The notes: generated from the letters alone by a model not told the origin. Positions 25,885 to 34,784 are shown, numbered from the stretch's first letter. The stretch: DNA of 64,000 bases from JASJCL01 sp050291585 (GCA_050291585.1 JBNKKA010000004.1:3980-67979), one strand, 5' to 3'. Program-made: numbers and translations.

Positions 25885-26051
25885 AATCGTATCTCCTGTT
25901 TTTGTGGGTGGGACCTTGCTTAGTTTGTTCATTCGCTTTTAGTCCAATATACGTATCAAATACTGGATGAACAATGACTGTAAGGCTCAATTAATTTGCC
26001 TATCATCCAATCAATATGGACTTATGGCAAATATGGCTGTATAAATGAAGC

Positions 26052-27017
26052 ATGTCACGAGAGATCACTACGCTGCCGGCATCGGCTGACCCGCTGGGCG
26101 AGACGCTGCACCTGCTACGTCTGACAGGCACCTTGTATTGCCGGTCAGAATTGACGGCACCCTGGGGGGTCGATCTGCCGCCACTGGAAGGATGTATGAT
26201 GCTTCATGTCATAACGGTTGGTGGCTGTTGGCTCGAGGTTCGGCAGGACGAACCGCGCTGGTTGCCGCAGGGCAGCGTTGCCCTGGTGCCACACGGTGTC
26301 GGGCACGTTTTGCGAAGTGATAGCGACGCCCCATCTGCGCCCTTATTCGATATCCCTGTCGAGCAAGTCAGCGAGCGCTATGAGGTTATGCGTCATGGGG
26401 GCGGCGGGGACTTTACGCATGCGATTTGCGTAGTCGTTCGATTTGACCATGTTGCTGCGGAACAATTGGTCGCACTCCTTCCGAATGTCATTCAACTGAA
26501 TCCGTGGAAGGACGATGGCAGTGCCTGGTTGCAGGACAGCCTGCGGTTCATCTCGCGCGAAGCGGCTGAATTGAGACCCGGTGGTGAGACGGTTATCACC
26601 CGATTGGCTGATATTCTCGTGATCCAGATGATCCGGGCATGGATTGACACGGCTCCCGAGGGCCAACAGGGATGGCTGGCAGCCTTGCGCGACCCCCAAA
26701 TAGGTCGGGCGCTGGCTGCGATCCATCGCACCCCGGAACGCGCCTGGAGTGTGGCCGAGCTGGCTCAGGATGTTGGAATGTCGCGGTCGGCCTTTTCGGC
26801 CAGATTTACCCAATTGGTCGGTGACTCTGTTATGCGATATTTGACACGCTGGCGCCTTCAGCTTGCTCGCACTTACCTTCGCGAGACATCGGACCCGCTC
26901 GCTCGGATTGCCGAACGCATCGGGTATGAATCTCAGGCAGCGTTCTGCCGGGCGTTTAAACGAATGTTTGCTGCACCGCCCGGAAGCGTACGCAACAGAA
27001 ATAAAACCGCGCTATAG
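26052..27017 (+). CDS. AraC-family regulator with cupin sensor
   Basis: A 321-residue regulator. The N-terminal half is a cupin-like sensor (MLHVITVGGCWLEVRQDE, PHGVGHVLRSD); the C-terminal half has two HTH motifs (WSVAELAQDVGMSRSAFSAR and DPLARIAERIGYESQAAFCR) as in AraC. In the 25885-26051 gap AGTCCAATAT (near 25938) and ATATGGACT (near 26013) are near inverted copies and may be operator halves for both divergent genes. Confidence 0.88.
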   Translation: MSREITTLPASADPLGETLHLLRLTGTLYCRSELTAPWGVDLPPLEGCMMLHVITVGGCWLEVRQDEPRWLPQGSVALVPHGVGHVLRSDSDAPSAPLFDIPVEQVSERYEVMRHGGGGDFTHAICVVVRFDHVAAEQLVALLPNVIQLNPWKDDGSAWLQDSLRFISREAAELRPGGETVITRLADILVIQMIRAWIDTAPEGQQGWLAALRDPQIGRALAAIHRTPERAWSVAELAQDVGMSRSAFSARFTQLVGDSVMRYLTRWRLQLARTYLRETSDPLARIAERIGYESQAAFCRAFKRMFAAPPGSVRNRNKTAL

Positions 27018-27336
27018 CCCTATCGTTTCATCCAGAGCACGACCGGCGCGTGAAGAGGTCTTGCCGCTGACCTCCTCCCGAATCACTTTATTGTCCCAGC
27101 TATCCTCGTTCAGTGCGGCCCGGATCGCGCAAGTCTATGCCCGGATTTTCCGGCAATGCCCGTGTGGCGCAAGGACGGGATGATTTGATCAACGTTGAAA
27201 AAGAGATGCGATCAAATCCATTGCAGTGCCACCACTGTGGTCAGGGCTTGGTGGGTTGAATTGGCCGGATGTAAAGAAAATGATCGCTGATCATTATCAG
27301 TGGTGGCCACGGACCTTTATCATATAACTTTTATTC
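27018..27336. other. Gene-free gap with inverted repeats
   Basis: Holds GATTTGATC (27182-27190) / GATCAAATC (27210-27218) and GCCACCACTG (27228-27237) / CAGTGGTGGC (27298-27307), both perfect. It lies between the converging ends of the AraC gene and amtB; the hairpins could stop transcription, though no T run follows them. No coding frame is convincing. Confidence 0.4.
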
Positions 27337-28665
27337 TCACCGAGATTCCGAAAAAAGCAGACCATACCCGTTTTCGCTGTGCAGGGATTTGTCCAAGCCC
27401 TCAAATTCACTTTGCTCATCGATGCGAAAACCGATACTTTTTTCGACCAACACACAGATGATCAGGGTTCCCAAGGCCGCCAAAGCAATGGTCGCGCCGA
27501 TGCCCTTGAGCTGGACCAGCAACTGATCCCAACAGGACCAACCGGCGATATTGCTCCTGGCCGCGGCCATCCAACTGTCGCGGATGAAGAAGCTGAGCAA
27601 TAAAACGCCCAGCCCGCTACCGACCCCGTGGATGCCGAAGCAGTCCAGACTGTCGTCATACCCCAGCTTCATTTTTGCGTTCAATGCCAGATAGCAGGCA
27701 ACCGAGGATAGTGCCCCCAGGATGATGGCTCCGCTGGGCAGAACCACACCGGCGGCGGGGGTGATCACCACCAGGCCGGCGAGGATGCCGGAAACGAATC
27801 CCAGGGAGGTAATTTTTCGAAAGGCTACGGCTTCGATCAACATCCAGGTCAGCGCACCACTGGCCGCGGACACCTGAGTCATCGTCAAGGCTCTGGCCGT
27901 GTCCAGACCGCTCTGGACCGTAGAACCGGCGTTGAAACCAAACCAGCCCACCCATAGCAAACCAGCTCCCATCATGGTCATCACCAGATTGTTGGGTGCC
28001 ATGGATGACTTCGGGTATCCTTTGCGCGGCCCCAGGTAGATGGCCACTACCAGGGCACTGATACCGGCGGAAACATGGATGACCATGCCACCGGCCAGGT
28101 CGATCACCCCATTGGCGCCATTGTTGAACAGCCAGCCGTCGGTAGCCCAGATCCAATGGCACAAGGGACAATAAATGAAGAGAAACCAAAGCACGATGAA
28201 AAAGGTATACCCCTTGAAATAGACCCGCTCGGCCAGGGCGCCGCTGATGAGTGCCGGTGTGATAATGGCGAATTTCCCCTGAAACATGGCCAGCACATAT
28301 TCAGGCACGCCGTTGGTGATGGTGTCATCAATCCCCTTAAGGAGAAAGTAATCGCCGTTCCAACCCCAAAAGCCAAACAGAATGCTTTTGCCGAAAGTCA
28401 GGGAATAGCCGCAAACCACCCATAGCAAGCCGATAATGGAGATGGAGACAAAACTGTGCATCATGGTCGATAGAACATTCTTGGTCCGCACCAGGCCGCC
28501 GTAGAACATGGCCAGGCCGGGCACCATGAGCAGAACCAGGGTCGTGGAGATGAGCATCCAGGCCGTCGTCCCCGTATCCACGCCGCCTGGATCAGCGCCC
28601 AGAGCCAAGCCGACAGGAAGAAATAGCGAAACTACCAAAATTGCGATTTTCAGCAAGAACCTCAT
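27337..28665 (-). CDS. amtB: Ammonium transporter AmtB
   Basis: A 442-residue channel for ammonium uptake. A signal peptide (VVSLFLPVGLALGA) is followed by about eleven membrane helices; family motifs include MVPGLAMFYGGLVRTKNV, CPLCHWIW and DCFGIHGVGSGLGVLLL with the pore histidine. The ATG at 28665 follows GGGGGAGG. No glnK/glnB gene is adjacent, which is unusual because the two are normally linked. A sigma-54 promoter lies about 96 bases upstream, consistent with nitrogen control. Confidence 0.95.
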   Translation of the reverse strand: MRFLLKIAILVVSLFLPVGLALGADPGGVDTGTTAWMLISTTLVLLMVPGLAMFYGGLVRTKNVLSTMMHSFVSISIIGLLWVVCGYSLTFGKSILFGFWGWNGDYFLLKGIDDTITNGVPEYVLAMFQGKFAIITPALISGALAERVYFKGYTFFIVLWFLFIYCPLCHWIWATDGWLFNNGANGVIDLAGGMVIHVSAGISALVVAIYLGPRKGYPKSSMAPNNLVMTMMGAGLLWVGWFGFNAGSTVQSGLDTARALTMTQVSAASGALTWMLIEAVAFRKITSLGFVSGILAGLVVITPAAGVVLPSGAIILGALSSVACYLALNAKMKLGYDDSLDCFGIHGVGSGLGVLLLSFFIRDSWMAAARSNIAGWSCWDQLLVQLKGIGATIALAALGTLIICVLVEKSIGFRIDEQSEFEGLDKSLHSENGYGLLFSESR

Positions 28666-28760
28666 CAAACCTCCCCCTTTTCGTCACAAGCGTCGATATT
28701 GAGTATGGTGGGTGAACATGACATTTGAGATCTGTGAAATCGGCAGGTCAGCCTGCAAGC

Positions 28761-28776
28761 GGCTACAATTGTGCCA
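28761..28776 (-). promoter_or_regulatory. Sigma-54 promoter of amtB
   Basis: Minus strand TGGCACAATTGTAGCC has GG and GC ten bases apart; the -24 box is perfect and the -12 box is TAGC in place of TTGC. Its distance of about 96 bases from the amtB start and the role of amtB in nitrogen starvation support it. Confidence 0.68.
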
Positions 28777-28987
28777 ACTATGAATCGACATGCATGCTGT
28801 GTACCTTTTTGTATTATATCGTTAACATATTGATTTATTTTTGATTCCGATCCGGATTGCTCTTATTTTATGGATTGTAAAACTACAGTTTTGAAGTAAT
28901 GATGGTAAAATTAATACAAATATGTATTTATTGAATCGCGGTGACCGGGTATGAATTTATAATAAACCGGGTTAGCAAGGGGGATAG
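28777..28987. other. AT-rich spacer upstream of amtB
   Basis: About 210 bases, very A+T rich near 28800-28940, which would suit enhancer sites for the amtB promoter. I see no palindrome or coding frame that I can support. Confidence 0.3.
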
Positions 28988-29137
28988 GGGGGCGCTCGGG
29001 TCACACCACTTCTTGATGTGTTTAATACGCAGCACTTTGGACCCACGCAGCAGGAACTGGAGATCACCGGAGCCGACCTGACCCGCCGGATGGTCACCCA
29101 AATCAACGCCGATCCGACGGCAACGGTACACGTCTAA
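28988..29137 (+). pseudogene. C-terminal remnant of an unidentified gene
   Basis: A 49-codon open tail with coding-like composition (includes HFGPTQQELEITGADLTRR and INADPTATVHV) ends at TAA 29135. It has no start codon with ribosome site and opens right after a TAG. I read it as the 3-prime end of a deleted gene; family unknown. Confidence 0.35.
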
Positions 29138-29249
29138 TGAAAATCTGACTTGCTTTCCTCTCAAAACCCATATAGAGGCGGTTGCTCCGCGCAAAGGGCG
29201 GAAATCATCAATTGCCAAAAAGGGCCCGAGGCCCAGAGGAGAAAACAGC

Positions 29250-29795
29250 ATGACCCCATCCGATTGTACCTATTACGGCGGCGGCCACCGTGGCACGGAG
29301 GCCGAGTTCGGCCAATTGGCAGAGCAGTTCGGTCTCAAGGAAGTCAACTACAGCTTCGAAGGCCACCGGCCGGCCAGAGAAAAGGGAGTGGTTGTCCTAA
29401 CACCCGAGGAGCTCAAAAAGGGCGACATCAGCATGGAGATCGTCTCTCTGCGCATGCAACGCAAATACTCCCAGGCCAACAAGATCCGCAAGGTCTTCCA
29501 ATCCATCTTTCACATGGTCAACAACGGCCTGCAGATCTTCGCCGTGGGCTGGATCCAGCCCGACGACACCGTCAAGGGCGGCACCGGTTGGGCCGTAGAG
29601 TTGGGCAAACTCTTCAACCGCCCGCTAAGCGTCTTTGATCAAGACAAGGGCCAATGGTTCACCTGGACGAACAACACCTGGAAAGCAGACGCGCCCAAGG
29701 TGGAACACCCCACCTTTGTGGGCACTGGCACCCGCAATCTCAATGAGGCCGGGAAGAAGGCAATTAAGGACTTGTTCGAGCGTTCTTTCAACTAG
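29250..29795 (+). CDS. Conserved-looking soluble protein, possible SLOG/Rossmann fold
   Basis: A 181-residue cytoplasmic protein. It starts after GGAGAAAACAGC with YYGGGHRGTEAEFGQLAEQF, and later has GGTGWAVELGKLFNRPLSVF, a combination like nucleotide- or NAD-derivative-binding SLOG proteins, where a glycine turn and a GTGWA-type loop line a pocket. This fold call is only a resemblance. The repeat element at 29794 begins at its stop codon. No operon partner in the same direction within 230 bases. Confidence 0.6.
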   Translation: MTPSDCTYYGGGHRGTEAEFGQLAEQFGLKEVNYSFEGHRPAREKGVVVLTPEELKKGDISMEIVSLRMQRKYSQANKIRKVFQSIFHMVNNGLQIFAVGWIQPDDTVKGGTGWAVELGKLFNRPLSVFDQDKGQWFTWTNNTWKADAPKVEHPTFVGTGTRNLNEAGKKAIKDLFERSFN

Positions 29796-29862
29796 TACCC
29801 ATCCAGAAACGGCACCTCTCAGAAGGCGGGCGTGCCCGCCAGATTTCAGGCGTTGGGTGACA
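29794..29862 (+). repeat. Stop-codon-linked palindromic repeat, copy A
   Basis: Starts AGTACCCATCCAGAAACGG, overlapping the TAG stop of the upstream gene, followed by CACCTCTCA and later GGCGTTGGGTGAC. The middle is replaced by a perfect GGCGGGC/GCCCGCC hairpin. It matches copies at 47984-48056 and 59192-59336. Confidence 0.7.
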
Positions 29863-29876
29863 AATAACCATGGGCG

Positions 29877-29908
29877 AGCGAGCCGCCGATAGACATCGAC
29901 GGCTCGCT
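29877..29908. terminator. 13-bp hairpin after the SLOG-like gene
   Basis: Arms 29877-29889 and 29896-29908 (AGCGAGCCGCCGA / TCGACGGCTCGCT) pair with one mismatch around six bases. No T run, so terminator function is uncertain; it lies before the TetR promoter. Confidence 0.45.
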
Positions 29909-29990
29909 AAAGCCACGCTGCGCCCCCTGACCAGATTCAACACCTCCAAAAACCCCTTGGTGTTCACTGTCAGCAACGAACAAAAAACCC

Positions 29991-30019
29991 TTGACTATAA
30001 ATGAATGAACGTTTATTTT
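29991..30019 (+). promoter_or_regulatory. tetR promoter with embedded operator
   Basis: TTGACT (29991-29996), 17 bases, TATTTT (30014-30019). The spacer and -10 contain ATAAATGAATGAACGTTTAT (29997-30016), a near palindrome of the kind bound by TetR proteins, so self-repression by promoter blocking is likely. Transcription would begin at about 30026, at the ATG itself, implying a leaderless message. Confidence 0.6.
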
Positions 30020-30026
30020 AGACCCC

Positions 30027-30599
30027 ATGAGAACCAAAGACGATGACAAGATAGAGGCCCTCTTCCAGGCCACCATCAAACTGGTCAACGAGATCGGCTT
30101 CGTTGCCAGCAGCGTCTCCAAGATCGCAAAGGAGGCCAAGGTATCGCCCGCTACCCTTTACGTCTACTACGAAAACAAAGAGGCGTTGCTTGTATCCACC
30201 TACGTGGAGATCAAGCGCGGCTTGAGCCAGGCGGTGCTCAGGGACTTCGACGAAAGCCGGCCCATCCGTGACATTCTGCGGCGCGTCTGGTTCAATATGT
30301 TCGCACAGATCTCCTCGCATCTGGATTACTTTCGCTATGCCGAGCAGTTCGCCAACTCGCCCTATGCCGACCTGGTGGACAAGGCCTCCCTGGAACGTTT
30401 TTTCGAACCCCTCTTCCGGGTGATCCAGCGGGGTATCGATCAAAAAATCATCAAGGATGTGGACAAGAATATTCTGACGGTCTTCATCTGGCACCCCATC
30501 ATGGTACTGGCCAACCCCCACCATTGTAGGAGCTTTGAGATCACGGATGATAATATCGAGGAGGCCTTCACCATGGCCTGGGACGCCATTAAGTTCTAA
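30027..30599 (+). CDS. TetR-family repressor
   Basis: A 190-residue regulator. The N-terminal HTH is in IGFVASSVSKIAKEAKVSPA followed by TLYVYYENKEALL, the family signature; the rest is the helical ligand-binding domain. No ribosome site precedes the ATG, in keeping with the leaderless start suggested by the promoter. A metallo-beta-lactamase-fold lipoprotein gene follows 86 bases on and may be its target along with itself. Confidence 0.88.
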   Translation: MRTKDDDKIEALFQATIKLVNEIGFVASSVSKIAKEAKVSPATLYVYYENKEALLVSTYVEIKRGLSQAVLRDFDESRPIRDILRRVWFNMFAQISSHLDYFRYAEQFANSPYADLVDKASLERFFEPLFRVIQRGIDQKIIKDVDKNILTVFIWHPIMVLANPHHCRSFEITDDNIEEAFTMAWDAIKF

Positions 30600-30685
30600 A
30601 CGGCCCAATGGCGCAAAAAAAATTTAACCTTTTTATAAACGATTATTCACTTATAACCCAAAAAACACCCTCCCAAGGGCTTTTT

Positions 30686-31834
30686 ATGAAAACCACCACC
30701 AGCCTGATTTTAGTCATGGTCACATGCGCGCTGCTATTGACCCATTGTGTCCGCTCAGGAATGAAGCGCACGGAGGAGGGTCAACCCGTCCCGCACAAAC
30801 AGCAAAGCGAGAAAACAGCTCACCAAACAGGAGGCAATCACACCATGTCCAGCGTCAATATTATATCCACCACCTGGGATTTTCTGTTCGGCGGCAATGA
30901 CCGTTCGCCGAAGGGCGCGTTGCCCACCCGACCCGTCGATCTGTCCCATTTCAATCACGAAGGCGGGGATCAGCTGCGGGTCACCTGGCTGGGGCACAGT
31001 TCTCTGATGATCAACATCGACGGGTTCAAACTCCTCACCGACCCGGTTTTCGAAAAAAGGATCTCCATCGTCGGCCCCACGCGCTTCAACGGCGAGGTGC
31101 CTCTTGAGGTGGCTGAGCTGCCCGAGATCGATGCCGTTATCATCTCCCACGACCATTACGATCACCTTAACAAGTTCTCCATCAAACAGCTCAAATCAAA
31201 AGCCAAACGTTTCATCGTCCCCTTGGGAGTCGGCACCCGGCTGGAAGACTGGGGCGTGCCAGGTCGCAAGATCGTCGAGCTGGAATGGTGGCAGGAGCAT
31301 CGTCTGCATGAGAATCTGATGGTGGCCGCCACCCCGGCCCAGCATTTCTCAGGGCGCGGCCTCACCGACCGCAACCAGACCCTCTGGGCCTCCTGGGTGA
31401 TCGAATCCCAAAACCACCGTCTCTTTTTCAGCGGCGATTCGGGCTACTTCGACGGCTTCAAGAATATCGGCACTGTTTACGGTCCCTTCGACATGAGCTT
31501 CATTGAGTGCGGCGCTTACAATCCCTCCTGGGCCGACGTGCACATGTTTCCCGAACAAACCGTCCAGGCCCACCTGGATCTCAAGGGCAAACTGCTGCAT
31601 CCCATCCATTGGGGCACCTTCAACCTCTCCGTGCACCCCTGGTACGACCCCATGGAGCGCCTCACCGCCGCCGCACGCGCCCGAAGCGTATCCACCGCCA
31701 CCCCCATGGCCGGCGAAACCACCATCCTGGGTGAACACATCCCCACCGCCCATTGGTGGCGACAGGTGATGAAAGACCAGGAGGTTGCCGATAGGAGAAC
31801 ACTTCCCTGCGTATCAAAGGAGAACACGCTATGA
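30686..31834 (+). CDS. Metallo-beta-lactamase-fold lipoprotein (UlaG/NAPE-PLD-like)
   Basis: A 382-residue hydrolase. The N-terminus (LILVMVTCALLLTHC) is a lipoprotein-like signal, with His before the Cys being atypical. WLGHSSLMINIDGFKLLTDP, ISHDHYDHLN (the HxHxDH metal motif), PAQHFSGRGLTDRN and FSGDSGYFDGF are those of UlaG/NAPE-PLD-type enzymes that cleave phosphodiester or lactone bonds. Start 30686 follows AAGGG; an earlier in-frame Met at 30608 has none. Probably in the TetR regulon. Substrate unknown. Confidence 0.83.
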   Translation: MKTTTSLILVMVTCALLLTHCVRSGMKRTEEGQPVPHKQQSEKTAHQTGGNHTMSSVNIISTTWDFLFGGNDRSPKGALPTRPVDLSHFNHEGGDQLRVTWLGHSSLMINIDGFKLLTDPVFEKRISIVGPTRFNGEVPLEVAELPEIDAVIISHDHYDHLNKFSIKQLKSKAKRFIVPLGVGTRLEDWGVPGRKIVELEWWQEHRLHENLMVAATPAQHFSGRGLTDRNQTLWASWVIESQNHRLFFSGDSGYFDGFKNIGTVYGPFDMSFIECGAYNPSWADVHMFPEQTVQAHLDLKGKLLHPIHWGTFNLSVHPWYDPMERLTAAARARSVSTATPMAGETTILGEHIPTAHWWRQVMKDQEVADRRTLPCVSKENTL

Positions 31835-31856
31835 TTACGATTTCTGCTACTTAAAT
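31833..31856 (+). pseudogene. Seven-codon stub of a lost downstream gene
   Basis: The stop of the metallo-hydrolase overlaps an ATG (ATGA) preceded by AAGGAGA, a good translation start, but the frame closes after seven codons (MITISAT). I read it as the truncated start of a deleted operon partner. A functional micro-peptide cannot be excluded. Confidence 0.25.
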
Positions 31857-31968
31857 GTGGTTGAGATCTATTAACCCAGAACCTATAATGAAGTCTCTTT
31901 CTATCTCGACAGCTTTGTTGGCCGTTGCCGCGTTTTATCTCATAATTAGACTATAATAGGAGAACCGC

Positions 31969-33177
31969 ATGCTTTACAGAAAAATGCCTAAAAACGGCGA
32001 TGAATTGTCCATTCTGGGTTTCGGCTGCATGCGCCTGCCGGTGGTGAAGAACGGCAGTATCGACGAAGCACGCGCCATTGCCCAGATCCGCAGCAGCATC
32101 GATCAGGGAGTCAATTACCTGGATACGGCCTGGCCCTATCACGGCGGCGAAAGCGAGCCCCTTTTGGGCAAGGCACTAGGCAACGGCTACCGCGAGAAGG
32201 TCAAGATCGCCACCAAGCTGCCCTCCTGGATGATAAAAACGCGCCCGGACATGGACCGCTATCTGAACACGCAACTCGAGAAGCTGGCAACCGAGACCAT
32301 TGATTATTACCTCCTACATGCCCTCGAAGGGACCTCCTGGGACAAACTGGAGCGCCTTGGTGTCGCAGATTTTCTGAATACGGCCCTGGCGGACGGCCGC
32401 ATTAAAAACGCCGGTTTCTCCTTCCATGGTTCCCTGGATGCGTTCAAGCGCATCGTGGACGCTTACCCCTGGGCTTTCTGCCAGATTCAATACAACTTCC
32501 TCGACCAGGAGTACCAGGCCGGTACGGCGGGTCTCAAGTATGCCGCGGCAAAGGCGATGGGCGTTATCGTCATGGAGCCCCTGCGTGGCGGCAACCTCGG
32601 CCTGCCCACGGCGCCCTCTGCGGTGGCGGAGATCTGGCAACGGGCCGAGACGAAACGCACGCCCGTGGAGTGGGCCCTGCGCTGGGTGTGGAACCACCCC
32701 GAGGTTACGGTGGTTCTCTCCGGCATGAACGAAGAGGTCCATATCGAGGAGAACCTCGCCATCGCCGAGACAGCTTTGCCTGGCTCCCTGACAGCAGGCG
32801 AGTGCGACCTCGTCCAGGCAGCCGCCCTCACCTACAAGCAAATCATGAAGGTCGGCTGCACCGGTTGTGGTTATTGCATGCCCTGCCCCGAAGGCGTATT
32901 GATCCCCGCCTGTTTCGAGCTGTACAACAAGATGCATCTCTTCGGAAACGAGGCCGAGGCCAAGTTCATGTATGCCAGGCGTCTGAGCGGCCAGATCTCG
33001 GGCGCCGACCCCGGTTTCGCCTCCCAATGCGTGGCCTGTGGCGAGTGCTTGGAGAAATGCCCGCAACAGATTGAAATACCGGATTTTCTGGCCAGTGTCG
33101 CCGAGGAGATGGAAGATAGCGAGCTGCAAAACCGGCTGGCCATGTCCCAAAAGATGTTCGATGTCCAAACGCCTTAA
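31969..33177 (+). CDS. Aldo/keto reductase with C-terminal [4Fe-4S] domain
   Basis: A 402-residue fused oxidoreductase. Residues 1-280 are an AKR barrel (LGFGCMRLP, the DTAWPYHGGESEPLLG segment with catalytic Asp/Tyr, VKIATKLPSW). The C-terminal part has CTGCGYCMPCP and CVACGECLEKCPQQ, two ferredoxin-type groups, as in the anaerobic aldo/keto reductases common in Clostridia and Desulfobacterota. TAGGAGA precedes the ATG. Electron donor is probably ferredoxin; substrate unknown. Confidence 0.9.
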   Translation: MLYRKMPKNGDELSILGFGCMRLPVVKNGSIDEARAIAQIRSSIDQGVNYLDTAWPYHGGESEPLLGKALGNGYREKVKIATKLPSWMIKTRPDMDRYLNTQLEKLATETIDYYLLHALEGTSWDKLERLGVADFLNTALADGRIKNAGFSFHGSLDAFKRIVDAYPWAFCQIQYNFLDQEYQAGTAGLKYAAAKAMGVIVMEPLRGGNLGLPTAPSAVAEIWQRAETKRTPVEWALRWVWNHPEVTVVLSGMNEEVHIEENLAIAETALPGSLTAGECDLVQAAALTYKQIMKVGCTGCGYCMPCPEGVLIPACFELYNKMHLFGNEAEAKFMYARRLSGQISGADPGFASQCVACGECLEKCPQQIEIPDFLASVAEEMEDSELQNRLAMSQKMFDVQTP

Positions 33178-33253
33178 GGTTTTATCTTTTAGGAATGGTG
33201 TCGGTCACACCGCTTCTGCCAGTGTGGGCCTCAAGACCAGTGGGGCCAAAAAG

Positions 33254-33526
33254 CTATACATCTAAGGGCTGGTAGTCATTTTCGCACGGGGGGCCAGCGG
33301 CCACAATCATGCGTCCTTCCCGGGGCAGCATCACGATACTGGCGTTGGTGTGAGAGGGCATCCCCTGGGTCTGGTCCCGACCCACCGGGATGGGACCATG
33401 GTTCTGGATGATGGCCAGCAACTCCACGGCACTGTGAACACTCTCGCGACAGGCCTCTCCGTATTGGCGACCGGCCTCCATGGGGTTTCCTCTACAATCG
33501 ACGACTTCTAATAGCGTTTTTCCCAT
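33254..33526 (-). pseudogene. C45-type acyltransferase/peptidase gene with internal deletion
   Basis: A 90-residue frame with strong AGGAGG-type ribosome site before ATG 33526. The first 40 residues (GNPMEAGRQYGEACRESVHS) match the start of acyl-CoA:6-aminopenicillanate acyltransferase-like (C45) proteins, and the last 35 (SHTNASIVMLPREGRM, AAGPPCENDYQP) match their C-terminus. The intervening region of more than 200 residues with the nucleophilic cysteine is absent, so an in-frame deletion has removed the catalytic core. Other parts of 33178-33744 hold no gene. Confidence 0.68.
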
Positions 33527-33744
33527 CCCCCCTCCTCTGCAGGTGTCGTGTTTGAGTCTTCCTCTTCCTGATGAATACCCATACACCGAACGGCCTGAGG
33601 GGGATTGTAAAAACCCGACATGGGTGAGCCTCCACATGGCTTACAATCCGTCGGGATTATAGGAAAATTTAGCACGATAAGATCTTTCAATGCGACGTCT
33701 ATTGCATCGTGGTTGACTTCCAAAAGGCTGAAAAAATTGGGCGA

Positions 33745-34299
33745 TTAGCGACCATACTTGGCTGTAAAGCTTGCGCTCCCAAGGGCGTTGGCGTTAATCA
33801 TAAAGCCGATTAATGCCGCGCTCGAATCCAGCGGGACGTCAATTTTTTCTATCTTAAGCGCATACACAGTAAAGATATACCGGTGTGGATCATCTCCCTG
33901 GGGCGGGCATGCACCGCCAAATGCATGCGTCCCAAAATCTGTGCGGCCTTGAACCGCACCAGGGGGCAACAGTTTGCTCGTCGGATCACCAGCACCTGGA
34001 GCTAACTCGAAAACATTCGCAGGAATATTGTAAACGACCCAATGCCACCAACCAGATCCCGTAGGCGCATCAGGATCATACAACGTAATCGCAAAGCTTT
34101 TCGTTCCTTTTGGAATATCCGACCATTTAAGCGCAGGCGATTGATTTTTCCCGGAGCACCCGAATCCGTTAAAAACTTGTTCTTCAGTGAGAAAATCACC
34201 AGATTTAATTGTTGGGCTTGTAAGTGTAAAATCACCTGCCTGAACAAAAGAAGAGAGTAAACAAAAAACGATAGTGAATAAAATTCGTTTTCCGAGCAT
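33745..34299 (-). CDS. Secreted PEBP/YbhB-family protein
   Basis: A 184-residue phosphatidylethanolamine-binding-protein homologue. A signal peptide (FTIVFCLLSSFVQA) is followed by FTLTSPTIKSGDFLTEEQVF, ALKWSDIPKGTKSFAI, LYDPDAPTGSGWWHWVVYNI (the DPDxP ligand motif) and the late HRYIFTVYAL. AAGGA precedes the ATG. Bacterial YbhB proteins have no settled function. It sits in an A+T-richer patch next to the C45 remnant, suggesting acquired DNA. Confidence 0.88.
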   Translation of the reverse strand: MLGKRILFTIVFCLLSSFVQAGDFTLTSPTIKSGDFLTEEQVFNGFGCSGKNQSPALKWSDIPKGTKSFAITLYDPDAPTGSGWWHWVVYNIPANVFELAPGAGDPTSKLLPPGAVQGRTDFGTHAFGGACPPQGDDPHRYIFTVYALKIEKIDVPLDSSAALIGFMINANALGSASFTAKYGR

Positions 34300-34784
34300 A
34301 GGAAAATCCTTTCTTGTGAGTTAAACGGGATAAGCAACGTCAGCCAGGAGAGTTGTTAATAGCGCAATGAACAGCAGTAGCCGTTTCATTTCTAATCCCA
34401 GCATTCCTATTGTCAATTTCTCTCGTTTTCGTTCCAGCAAGCCAGATCTTTTGCCTCCTCAAGCATATCCAAAGGCATAGCTAAAAAAGAAAGCGAGCAA
34501 TAAATACTTGAAATATTAGATGGATAGTACCACATTGTAGTACTTGGGTTGTTTACTATTGCCCATCCACCAAGGCCGAAGAGCACCAACTCGCAGCCCG
34601 CATCGGTGAGCTGGATGAGGAGATCGGCATGACCATCGGGGTAGTACTCGAAATCGGCCACCTTGACCGACTCACCGGCAGAGCCGACCCCAACATGCGC
34701 GACCAGGTGACGCACACTTGAATGTGAGGGATAGAGGATCATCGTGTCGTCCCCGTCTCAGGCATCGGTTAAAAAACGCCGCGT
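34300..34784. other. Gap with a 19-bp palindrome and a coding remnant
   Basis: AGTACCACATTGTAGTACT (34526-34544) is a near-perfect palindrome that recurs at 42597. Directly after it a plus-strand frame without start (about 34549-34722; includes EEHQLAARIGELDEEIGM and ends RDQVTHT) looks like the tail of a lost gene. A minus-strand frame over the same bases has no recognisable feature. No intact gene. Confidence 0.4.

Noticed and set aside
28928..29251. 107-codon minus-strand frame before the SLOG-like gene
   Set aside because: Runs against a more coding-like plus-strand tail and has no motif.
34413..34742. 109-codon minus-strand frame
   Set aside because: It crosses the palindrome at 34526 and lies opposite a more coding-like plus-strand remnant; no start signal.
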